Source: Sphingobacterium sp. HMA12 (GTDB lineage Bacteria > Bacteroidota > Bacteroidia > Sphingobacteriales > Sphingobacteriaceae). Taken from it: 64,000 nt of DNA. A program made the translations under genes and the position numbers. Shown piece by piece: positions 42,393-50,443 of the stretch. Position 1 is the first letter of the stretch. Each line of letters begins with the position of its first letter. The notes under the pieces were generated by a model that made no database searches, was not told the origin of the DNA, and saw nothing but the letters and a program-made list of their open reading frames with translations. The stretch is taken from NCBI RefSeq assembly GCF_002933815.1, contig NZ_BEYR01000004.1, forward strand, positions 310,001 through 374,000, read 5' to 3'.

Positions 42393-44321
42393 CTATCCAA
42401 CCATCGTATGGGTAAATTTTCCATCACACATTTTCTTTCCCTCTTGTAAAATTGCAGCTGCATCGTAATGAGAATTTCGCCATTGGGCACTCTGTTCAGC
42501 ATGCTCTACAATTCGATCAGGAATACCTAATCGTACAATCTGGCTATTGTAACCGTGGTCTGCCATAAATTCCAATACAGCGGAACCTATACCACCTTGT
42601 AGACAGCCATCTTCAACTGTGATTATCTTTTTAAATTTTTTAAAGACCTGATGCAATAAGGCTTCATCCAAAGGCTTGGCAAATCGCAGATCATAATGTG
42701 CAGGATGTATTCCCAATTCATTCAATTGCTGTACGGCTTTGACAGCTTCATTACCAATAGCGCCGAAGCTTAGAATAGCGAGTTCTTCACCTTCGGTAAT
42801 GACACGCCCCTTTCCGATTTCTATTTCCGTAAATGGACGACGCCAATCCGGCATTACTCCATTTCCTCTCGGATAACGAATGACGAAAGGCCCCTTATTA
42901 GGCAATTGTGCTGTATACATTAAGTTTCTGAGCTCTTCTTCGTTCATTGGAGCAGAAACGGTCATATTAGGGATACAACGCATAAATGCAATATCATAAG
43001 CTCCGTGATGTGTTGCTCCGTCGGCTCCAACTACCCCCGCACGATCCAGGCAAAAAACAACATTCAAATTTTGTAGCGCGACATCATGGACTACCTGATC
43101 ATAGGCACGTTGCATAAACGATGAATAAATATTACAAAAAGGTAATAAGCCCTGTGTCGCCAGGCCGGCACTAAATGTGACGGCATGTTGTTCAGCAATA
43201 CCGACATCAAATGCCCGATCAGGCATTGCATTCATCATGATATTCATAGAAGAGCCTGAAGGCATCGCCGGTGTGATACCAACAATTTTTTCATTCGCTT
43301 CAGCGAGCTCAACCATCGTATGTCCAAAGACATCCTGGTATTTTGGTGCTACCGGTTTTTCACTGGAAGATTTTTTTATCTCCCCGGTAATTTTATCAAA
43401 TAAGCCCGGCGCATGCCACTTCGTCTGATCTTTCTCCGCAAGTGCAAATCCTTTTCCCTTAGTTGTTACAACATGTAGCAATTTGGGACCGGGTATATGT
43501 TTAAGATCTTCAAGCGTCTTGGCTAATTTCTTTACATCATGTCCGTCAACCGGCCCAAAATATCTAAAGTTCAAAGACTCAAAAAGATTAGCATTCTTTA
43601 ATAAAGTCCCTTTGATACTTTTCTCCAGTTTTTTAACAATACCGAGTGCATTTGGCCCTACTTCAGAAATTTTTGTCAGCACAGCAGCGATATCATCCCT
43701 AAATCTATTGTATCGTTTTGATGTCGTAATACTTGTCAAATATTCTTTCAGCGCGCCAACATTAGGATCTATCGACATACAATTGTCATTCAGAATCACC
43801 AATAGATTAGATTTAGAGATACCAGCGTGGTTCAATGCTTCAAATGACATTCCACCGGTCAAAGCGCCGTCTCCAATAACTGCAATATGCTGACGATCTT
43901 TTTCTCCCTTTATTTGGGAAGCAACGGCCATACCTAGAGCTGCTGAAATTGAGGTAGAAGAATGGCCCACCCCAAATGCGTCATATGCAGATTCAAAACG
44001 GTTCGGAAAACCCGAAATTCCATTTTCAATACGATTCGTATGAAATACCTCGCGACGTCCAGTCAGAATTTTATGACCATAAGCCTGATGGCCTACATCC
44101 CATATTAATTGATCATAGGGTGTATTCATTACGTAATGTAACGCCACCGTTAACTCAACGACTCCCAAACTTGCTGCAAAGTGACCACCATTCACCGAAA
44201 CCTGATCAATAATAAATTGACGTAATTCCTGGCTTAGTTGTTCTAATTGGTCTTCCTTTAGCTTTTTAAGATCAGAGGGATCGTTTATTTTACTTAATAG
44301 TTCTCCAGCCTCAAATTGCAT
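42393..44321 (-). CDS. dxs: 1-deoxy-D-xylulose-5-phosphate synthase
   Basis: 642 residues. The first MEP-pathway enzyme condenses pyruvate and glyceraldehyde 3-phosphate with thiamin diphosphate. Motifs: VNGGHFAASLGVVELTVALH, LIWDVGHQAYGHKILTGRR, VIGDGALTGGMSFEALNHAG with the following NDN (GDG...N cofactor motif) and the transketolase pyrimidine domain FDVGIAEQHAVTFSAGLA with YSSFMQRAYDQVVHDVALQ. The C-terminal domain has ITVEDGCLQGGIGSAVLEFM. It depends on TPP; thiL of the same cofactor pathway is next door but one. Confidence 0.96.
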   Translation of the reverse strand: MQFEAGELLSKINDPSDLKKLKEDQLEQLSQELRQFIIDQVSVNGGHFAASLGVVELTVALHYVMNTPYDQLIWDVGHQAYGHKILTGRREVFHTNRIENGISGFPNRFESAYDAFGVGHSSTSISAALGMAVASQIKGEKDRQHIAVIGDGALTGGMSFEALNHAGISKSNLLVILNDNCMSIDPNVGALKEYLTSITTSKRYNRFRDDIAAVLTKISEVGPNALGIVKKLEKSIKGTLLKNANLFESLNFRYFGPVDGHDVKKLAKTLEDLKHIPGPKLLHVVTTKGKGFALAEKDQTKWHAPGLFDKITGEIKKSSSEKPVAPKYQDVFGHTMVELAEANEKIVGITPAMPSGSSMNIMMNAMPDRAFDVGIAEQHAVTFSAGLATQGLLPFCNIYSSFMQRAYDQVVHDVALQNLNVVFCLDRAGVVGADGATHHGAYDIAFMRCIPNMTVSAPMNEEELRNLMYTAQLPNKGPFVIRYPRGNGVMPDWRRPFTEIEIGKGRVITEGEELAILSFGAIGNEAVKAVQQLNELGIHPAHYDLRFAKPLDEALLHQVFKKFKKIITVEDGCLQGGIGSAVLEFMADHGYNSQIVRLGIPDRIVEHAEQSAQWRNSHYDAAAILQEGKKMCDGKFTHTMVG

Positions 44322-44465
44322 AGTACTGCTATTTACATTAAATGTTTACACAAAGTAACGACAATTTTATTTAATCTTTAAAATAAATCGCATTTCCATA
44401 TTGAGCTACAACAAATAAAAACAGCAATAGTTTCTATATGAACGATTCCAAAAGATTTTATTGCG

Positions 44466-44473
44466 TAAATTTG
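44466..44473 (+). promoter_or_regulatory. -7 element TAAATTTG immediately before scpA
   Basis: TAAATTTG fits TAnnTTTG and ends only 8 nt before the scpA ATG, leaving almost no leader. The mRNA may be nearly leaderless. Confidence 0.4.
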
Positions 44474-44481
44474 TATAAGAT

Positions 44482-45270
44482 ATGCAAGTAGAAGAAGGTT
44501 ACGAAATCAAGCTTCCTCAATTTGAGGGACCTTTTGATTTATTACTATTTTTTATCGAGCGGGACGAACTGAACATTCATGATATCCCTATTTCGAAAAT
44601 TACCGATGATTTTTTGTCTTACGTAAGTCAGATGCAGGCACTCAATATGGAGATGGCCAGCGAGTTTATTTTTGTAGCCTCTACATTGATGCGTATAAAA
44701 GCAAAGATGCTACTGCCAAGACCAGATCTGGATGAAAATGAAAACGAAATAGATCTGAGAGAAGACCTCGTTCAGAAACTTATTCTCTATAAGCAGTTCA
44801 AAGAGGTCTGCGAAGGCCTAAGAGTAATGGAAGAAAACCGCCTTCAGTTGTATAGTAGGGGCAATATCCATTATGATATACGCCAACAACTTCAATTGGA
44901 TGCTACAGGTGAAAACTTGGATAGTTTTGATCTATACGGCCTGATGATGATCTATGAGCAAATGATGTATCAATTTCGCAATAGGCCACCAGAGGTAACG
45001 CATACTGTTGTGAAGTATCCCTATACGATTGAACAACAGAAAAAAGCGATAGCTGAGCTTATTGAAATCAATAAGAAATTAGATTTTCAGGAACTATTGA
45101 AAAACTCCGAAAACAAGGTTCAATTTGTCTATAATTTTCTCGCGATTTTAGAAATGCTCCAACAGCATCTTCTACAGATTGAAGTAGGATTAGGATATAA
45201 CAATTTTAATGTCGAGGAGCGGGATCCAGAACAGGAACATCTGGTACTCGAAGAAGAACTAGAACAATAA
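44482..45270 (+). CDS. scpA: Segregation and condensation protein ScpA
   Basis: 262 residues. The kleisin of the SMC-ScpAB complex, starting EGYEIKLPQFEGPFDLLLFF with ERDELNIHDIPISKITDDFL and EFIFVASTLMRIKAKMLLPR, a standard ScpA N-terminus. Residues 95-200 form the middle linker, and a C-terminal winged-helix part follows (NSENKVQFVYNFLAILEMLQ). The condensin complex organises newly replicated chromosomes, loading at parS via ParB in many bacteria; two parS-like sites lie about 11-12 kb to the right. scpB is not adjacent. It is monocistronic between a promoter element and a terminator. Confidence 0.93.
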   Translation: MQVEEGYEIKLPQFEGPFDLLLFFIERDELNIHDIPISKITDDFLSYVSQMQALNMEMASEFIFVASTLMRIKAKMLLPRPDLDENENEIDLREDLVQKLILYKQFKEVCEGLRVMEENRLQLYSRGNIHYDIRQQLQLDATGENLDSFDLYGLMMIYEQMMYQFRNRPPEVTHTVVKYPYTIEQQKKAIAELIEINKKLDFQELLKNSENKVQFVYNFLAILEMLQQHLLQIEVGLGYNNFNVEERDPEQEHLVLEEELEQ

Positions 45271-45303
45271 AAAAGGTTGTCTGGCAAGCTGGACAACCTT
45301 TTC
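45268..45303. terminator. Terminator after scpA
   Basis: AAAAGGTTGTC and GACAACCTTTT pair around a 10-nt loop directly after the scpA stop; the complement has the longer T run, so it may also serve thiL. Confidence 0.75.
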
Positions 45304-45385
45304 TATATCGTCTAAATATGTCAATATCCAATTTCTTCAATATCCATTCACTGAAAACTTTGCTGTTCTCTTTAGTTATCTTAAT

Positions 45386-46438
45386 TTAACCCTTCTTTTT
45401 AAAAGCGTTCCAGCCCTGGGCCGTAATTGGATAAAGATTTCCGGATTTAGAAATCATTTCACAGCCTTCTGAAGCTGCCGTCATGTAGCCTATAATACTG
45501 ATATCAGGTAAATTCTTGATCTTATCGTGATCCGCCTGTGCTATTGTAAACAGCAGTTCATAATCCTCACCACCATTAAGTGCTGCTACAGTTGGGTCAA
45601 TACCGAATTCCCGTCCGGTATCGTAGGTCATCTGGTCCAATGGAATTTTTTCTTCATACAATCTACAACCTTTATCAGATTGTCGACAGATATGAAGTAT
45701 TTCGGAAGCCAAGCCGTCAGAAATATCCATCATTGATGTAGGTAAGATATCTAATTTTGCAAATAATTCTACAATATCCTTTCGTGCTTCCGGTTTTAGC
45801 TGACGTTCAACAATATAGTCTTTACCCTCCAAATCCGGCTGCACATTAGGATTTTCCAAATAAATATCTTTCTCTCTTTCCAATAGTTGCAATCCCATAT
45901 ATGCTGCTCCCAAATCTCCAGATACACACAATAAGTCGCCTTCCTTCGCTCCGTTACGATAGACAATCTTATCCGCGTCTGCATAACCTACACTGGTAAC
46001 AGAGATAACGAGACCTTGGGCAGAAGCCGAAGTGTCCCCCCCAACCAGATCGACGTTATACTTCTTACAGGCGATTAAGGCTCCCTGATAGATCTCTTCG
46101 ACGGCTTCCAGTGGAAATTTCGAGGATAACCCAATAGAAAACGTAATATGAGAAGCTATTCCGTTCATCGCATAGATATCGCTCAAATTGACCTGTACGG
46201 CCTTATATCCCAAATGCTTTAAAGGGACATATCGCAGATCAAAATGGATACCTTCCAAAAGCAAATCAGTAGAAATCAAGGTTTTCTTTCCTTCAAAATC
46301 CAATACCGCTGCATCATCACCAATTCCTTTAATGGTAGATTTTTCGGTCAGCTCCACTGCTTTACTTATGTAGTCAATTAAACCGAACTCCCCCATGTCC
46401 TCCAGGCTGGTGCGTTCAGTATTATCAAAATCAAACAT
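45386..46438 (-). CDS. thiL: Thiamine-monophosphate kinase
   Basis: 350 residues. ThiL phosphorylates thiamin monophosphate to TPP. The AIR-synthase-like fold shows KGIGDDAAVLDFEGKKTLIS (metal/ATP-binding GDDAAV), DLLLEGIHFDLRYVPLKHLG, NVDLVGGDTSASAQGLVISV, DISDGLASEILHICRQSDKG and ALNGGEDYELLFTI. All key Asp residues are present. The start ATG gives MFDFDNTERTSLEDMGEFGL. It supplies TPP for dxs; the two genes flank scpA and face different strands' neighbours. Confidence 0.95.
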   Translation of the reverse strand: MFDFDNTERTSLEDMGEFGLIDYISKAVELTEKSTIKGIGDDAAVLDFEGKKTLISTDLLLEGIHFDLRYVPLKHLGYKAVQVNLSDIYAMNGIASHITFSIGLSSKFPLEAVEEIYQGALIACKKYNVDLVGGDTSASAQGLVISVTSVGYADADKIVYRNGAKEGDLLCVSGDLGAAYMGLQLLEREKDIYLENPNVQPDLEGKDYIVERQLKPEARKDIVELFAKLDILPTSMMDISDGLASEILHICRQSDKGCRLYEEKIPLDQMTYDTGREFGIDPTVAALNGGEDYELLFTIAQADHDKIKNLPDISIIGYMTAASEGCEMISKSGNLYPITAQGWNAFKKKG

Positions 46439-46594
46439 GTTAAAAAATTTAAAATTTTAAACTATCATATAATGCCCAGACAAGGATCTCATAATCGCGA
46501 TGGTTTAGCTCCGTTAATAGCACTACAAAAATAATAATCTATATGATAACCAATGTGTTATTATATAGATTATCATCAAAAATTATACAAATTA

Positions 46595-47590
46595 TTACAA
46601 TCCCAAACTTGCGGATATCTCCAACATCCGCTCAATAGGACGTTGTGCGCGAAGTATGACATCCTCAGGAAGTAAAATTTCAGGCGATTCATATTTCAAA
46701 CAATTATAAAGCTTCTCAAGCGTATTAAGCTTCATGTGAGGGCAATCATTACATGCACAGGCATTGTTTGGTGGTGCAGGAATAAAAGTCTTCCCTGGGC
46801 TTGCTTTCTGCATCTGATAAAGAATTCCAGATTCTGTGGCTACAATATAAACCTGCGCATTATCTGTTTGCGTAAACTTAAGCATCCCCGATGTGGAACC
46901 CACATAATCCGCTTTAGCCAAAATATGGTCTTCACATTCAGGATGAGCAATAAACTTAGCTTCAGGATATTCACTCTTCAGGCGATCAATTTTATCTTGA
47001 GAAAAAATTTCATGGACCATACAAGCACCGTTCCATAACACGAGATCACGGCCCGTTTTTTTCCTTACATAAGCTCCAAGATTACGATCGGGTCCAAAAA
47101 TGATCTTCTGATCTATCGGAAGACTCTCCACAATTTGGACTGCATTACTCGACGTACATACAATATCCGAAAGCGCCTTTAATTCGGCAGTACAATTGAC
47201 ATAGGTAATGACCAAATGATCTGGATACTGTTCCTTAAATCTAGCAAACAAGTGTGGTGGACATGAATCCGACAACGAACATCCAGCTTTAGCATCCGGC
47301 AAGATAACCTTCTTTGTGGGCGAAAGTATCTTCGCTGTCTCCGCCATAAAATGTACTCCGGCAAAAACAATTAAATCGGCATCTGTCTTTGCCGCTTCCT
47401 GGGACAAGCCTAAACTATCTCCAATATAGTCTGCAATATCTTGAATTTCAGATTCCTGATAGTAATGTGCCAAAACTACAGCATTCTTTTCTTTCTTCAA
47501 TCGTTGGATTTCAGCTACCAAATCCAATGAGGGGTCAATCGGAGCATCATTATATCCTTTTGCCTGAAGCTCATAATTTACAATTTCCAT
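46595..47590 (-). CDS. nadA: Quinolinate synthase NadA
   Basis: 331 residues. NadA condenses iminoaspartate (from NadB) with dihydroxyacetone phosphate to quinolinate using a [4Fe-4S] cluster. Motifs: KNAVVLAHYYQESEIQDIAD, FAGVHFMAETAKILSPTKKV, LPDAKAGCSLSDSCP, TYVNCTAELKALSDIVCTSS, AHPECEDHILAKADYVGST and the C-terminal cluster cysteine region NNACACNDCPHMKLNTLEKL. The gene reads leftward, away from the candidate origin, directly opposite to nadB across the 2.85 kb gap. Confidence 0.96.
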   Translation of the reverse strand: MEIVNYELQAKGYNDAPIDPSLDLVAEIQRLKKEKNAVVLAHYYQESEIQDIADYIGDSLGLSQEAAKTDADLIVFAGVHFMAETAKILSPTKKVILPDAKAGCSLSDSCPPHLFARFKEQYPDHLVITYVNCTAELKALSDIVCTSSNAVQIVESLPIDQKIIFGPDRNLGAYVRKKTGRDLVLWNGACMVHEIFSQDKIDRLKSEYPEAKFIAHPECEDHILAKADYVGSTSGMLKFTQTDNAQVYIVATESGILYQMQKASPGKTFIPAPPNNACACNDCPHMKLNTLEKLYNCLKYESPEILLPEDVILRAQRPIERMLEISASLGL

Positions 47591-48160
47591 GCGGGTACTT
47601 TCAACAGTTTATGAACAGCAAAAATACGCATTGTTACATATATAAAAGTCAATAAAAAGCAAATTAATCAAATATGTAGCTGAGCAATAGCAGGAAGATA
47701 TTATAAATTTTAAATTAAATTATTATCATTAAAATAAATATATAAAGATATTACCCAATTTAAACCGTTTTTGAGTCGGATATTCAGAAAACTACCGGGG
47801 CAATATACCATATATAAAAAGCTCAGCGGGTTTGTACCAAAATCTTTCCAACGTAGAAAATGACTTTCTCTCCATTTTCAGCCTATTGAACGTTCTTAGG
47901 CATAATACAAAACAAGCAAAAATATAGCACAAACGGAAGCTTTATTTATTAACATTTCACATGCTGTTATCGTTTTGTGCCCGCCAGAATTCAAAATTTG
48001 CCAAGAGAAAAAGAAAGAAAAAATATATGAAAAGCTCAAAGGCTTTAGTAGGAAAGTGCTGCCCCTGTTTCAAACGAGTAGCAGCACATATTACCATAGC
48101 ATATCTAACGACAAACAATGAACTGCAACAGCATTATGGCTGCTTCCATTATAAACTCGT

Positions 48161-48176
48161 TCAGAATTGAATATTT
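48161..48176 (+). repeat. 16-bp origin-region repeat, copy 1
   Basis: TCAGAATTGAATATTT, one mismatch from the consensus TTAGAATTGAATATTT. The wider CGTT(C/T)AGAATTGAATATTT also matches copy 4 in 18 of 19 positions. Confidence 0.6.
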
Positions 48177-48199
48177 ACATACAATAGCCTAATGGGATG

Positions 48200-48219
48200 C
48201 TTTTAGGAAAACCTAAAAG
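48200..48219. repeat. Perfect 8-bp hairpin in the gene-free region
   Basis: CTTTTAGG-AAAA-CCTAAAAG. No T run follows that would clearly mark a terminator and no gene precedes it within 600 nt; role unknown. Confidence 0.4.
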
Positions 48220-48533
48220 GCTTTATTTCGATAAAATTTACAATTTGAGTCCATAAAATTGGAAGGATATACGTTAGGTCTAATTTTTCAATTATCATCT
48301 CAATTAAAGTCCATGAGAATCTGATATTTTCGATGAATTATAGTATCATATCGTACAATTGATTGTAAGAGGCCTCAAATTGAAAAACAGCACGACACAT
48401 ACTTTAACATATTAAAAGCGAAATTATTCGCGATAGCCAGGCAAAGACAGTTATCTGGGCTAGGATAGTTTCGAGCAGCTTTGAATAGCGAAGATTAGTT
48501 TAACAGTTTATTCGGTGCTTTCGTACTTCAAAG

Positions 48534-48554
48534 CCGTTTAGGATACGATTATTC
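48534..48554 (+). repeat. CCGTTTAGGATACGA element
   Basis: The 15-mer CCGTTTAGGATACGA has a near match in inverted orientation at 49970-49985 (TCGTATCCTAAATAGG region), and its first half (AAAGCCGTTTAG) recurs at 49917-49928. It belongs to the same degenerate repeat family as the 16-bp motif. Confidence 0.5.
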
Positions 48555-49259
48555 TGTAAAAATTGAAAATAAAAAATTATAGCGCAAACTGGCGGGGTTT
48601 ATTTTATCTATGAAATTATAAGAGCAAAAGTTAAAGCCCCATAGAATGCGATATTTGCGCTGTTATGGGCTGAATAAAATTTTATGAAAATCTAAACCAG
48701 CTTATATGAAGAGCTTTAAACAAATTATTTTTCGGTTCAATAGGTTTTGAATGAATAAGTTGAAAAAATCTCAACTAGGCAATACTAGTGATATCCTACT
48801 TGAATAGAGAATAGTACACCTTATATTTTATTTTATTAATTAATAAAATAATAAAATTACAATAAGGATATAAAAATTATTAAGAGCTATTTTCAATAGT
48901 AAAAATAGGGCTTTACAATCCATTAAATCCGATATAGCATTTAAAATAAAAATCTATCGCAATCAGGAGGACTTTATTTTTAAAATAAGCCCCTTGACAT
49001 TCGTCTAAAAAATTTATTATAGCTGATAATGGTAATTATCAAAATCTAAAAGACTAAATTATATTTTTTTAAAGCTCCCAATAGATACTGGGTCGCAAAT
49101 ATAGTAAGAATCTTCATTCCACAATAATTTTTTAAAAATAATCTCCACGAATTTGATCCATTTGCCATTTGCTAATGGAGGCGATTCAAAGATCTATAGC
49201 AAAACCTGTTATCAAACCGCTTAAAATCCAATAATCAATCAAAACGGCATTTACAAAAA

Positions 49260-49275
49260 AAATATTCAATTCTAA
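49260..49275 (-). repeat. 16-bp origin-region repeat, copy 2 (inverted)
   Basis: On the complement TTAGAATTGAATATTT, an exact match to copy 4; followed by T run as in copy 3. Confidence 0.6.
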
Positions 49276-49861
49276 TTGAGTTTAATTGTATTAAAATTGA
49301 TAACAAACCCTCCAAAAATCGCATAATTACCAAAAAATCCTCCAAAATTTCAAATATTGCAAAGAAATCAACTATAAACTGATCTCCGAACAGATTTGCC
49401 AGATTTTATGTCCATAAATCAACATTTTGAAATCTCCAGTAGCAAAAAATAATTCCGATTGATCCAAAGTCACTTAAAATGCCATAAAATCTTAAAAATT
49501 TATAAAAAAATCTAATATGCAAATCTAAATCGCTTTAGAGAAACGAAAACAGCATATCGATAAAATCCAAATTTAAATATTCCATAAAAATTCATCGAAA
49601 ACACTCTCTGCACGGCATATTTTCAATTTTTTTCTAAAAAAAATCAAATATCTAAACCTAAACGGCTCAAAATGCATATTTCTTTCAATCTCAAAATTAT
49701 CAAAGCCTTTCAGACTTTGATAAAATTGAAATAAAGCTACCAAAGTCTAAATAATTTAGTCTAAACGGTTTAAAAACCAATTTCTGGGCTTAAAGACCAT
49801 AAAAATGCCGATACAAACCCTTTTATAATTCCATAAAAAGTTGTTTAAAAAGTTTTAAAAA

Positions 49862-49877
49862 AAATATTCCATTCTAA
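49862..49877 (-). repeat. 16-bp origin-region repeat, copy 3 (inverted)
   Basis: On the complement TTAGAATGGAATATTT, one mismatch from consensus. Confidence 0.6.
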
Positions 49878-49920
49878 AAAGGTCTAAAATACCTCAAGAA
49901 TCCAGTTATCGAAAATAAAG

Positions 49921-49985
49921 CCGTTTAGAATTGAATATTTCAAAAGGGGAGTTTATCCCTTTCCAAATATCGTATCCTAAATAGG
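49921..49985. repeat. Imperfect inverted repeat at the composition switch
   Basis: The left arm (49921-49950; CCGTTTAGAATTGAATATTT then CAAAAGGGGA) and the right arm (49956-49985, complement CCTATTTAGGATACGATATT then TGGAAAGGGA) share about 75-80% of positions with small gaps, around a 5-nt centre. Repeat copy 4 lies in the left arm. The element sits where the base asymmetry turns over. Confidence 0.55.
49925..49940 (+). repeat. 16-bp origin-region repeat, copy 4
   Basis: TTAGAATTGAATATTT, identical to copy 2 on the other strand, and within the inverted repeat. Confidence 0.6.
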
Positions 49986-50027
49986 TTTGATTCGATATTG
50001 ACAAAGCTAAACAAAGATTCTCGAACG

Positions 50028-50389
50028 TATTCCACAATCTTTTTTTTCAATAAATACTAATATTTTAAATTAAAGATTCTCTTATTGTTTATTAGGGTGT
50101 GGAAAAGTGGTATAAATTGATCTGAATCGATTTTGATTTGCGGTTTTTATAGAGTTTTCAACAATTTTTCAACAGAATTTTTGCTTTAAAGAGCTGATTT
50201 TTAAAAATCTAATTTTTGACGTTTTTTATTTTCCATAATTTTTTGTTGAATAGTCGCTGTCGAGAAAATGTGGAAATCTATCAAATTTTATGCGGAAAAA
50301 TAATTGGAATTCGTGCTGTGAATAGGGGATCTGTGGAATGTTAAATACTTTTCATTTTTATTTAACCTTTTATTTACACGTTTTCCACA
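50028..50389. promoter_or_regulatory. Cluster of DnaA-box-like 9-mers
   Basis: Five TNTTCCACA-like sites occur in about 360 nt: 50028-50036 (TATTCCACA, +), 50098-50106 (TTTTCCACA, complement), 50269-50277 (ATTTCCACA, complement), 50332-50340 (CATTCCACA, complement) and 50381-50389 (TTTTCCACA, +). Two more related TTTTCAACA copies lie at 50155-50163 and 50166-50174, 11 bp apart, and TATTCAACA on the complement at 50244-50252. All lie to the right of the composition switch, just before nadB. Confidence 0.6.
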
Positions 50390-50443
50390 TTTTTCGTTAA
50401 TTTCAACCATCACTTTTGGGGATAGTTTGTGAATTTAAAATAT

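Larger units (their letters stand above)
47591..50443. other. Candidate chromosomal replication origin region (oriC), gene-free
   Basis: No supported gene lies in these 2.85 kb; the one 69-codon frame (47961-48170) looks random. It is roughly 70% AT or more. Counts by hand: 49261-49500 has A104 C44 G20 T72, while 50101-50340 has A73 C22 G48 T97, a full reversal of both A/T and G/C asymmetry. The switch is near 49.95-50.05 kb, between genes that mostly run outward. DnaA-box-like 9-mers cluster at 50028-50389, repeats are dispersed across 48.1-50.0 kb, and dnaA, dnaN, mnmG and parS-like sites are nearby. Origin function is an inference from these signs; it is not proven. Confidence 0.7.

Noticed and set aside
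42191..42502. 103-codon frame on the complement with an end reading ASEWGRKILGNVVK
   Set aside because: It lies in the region after the dxs terminator and runs into dxs in another frame; the short protein-like tail could be a remnant but there is no start, domain or conservation to support it.
47961..48170. 69-codon frame inside the candidate origin
   Set aside because: Its translation has a basic, low-complexity head and no recognisable pattern; AT-rich sequence of this length gives such frames by chance.
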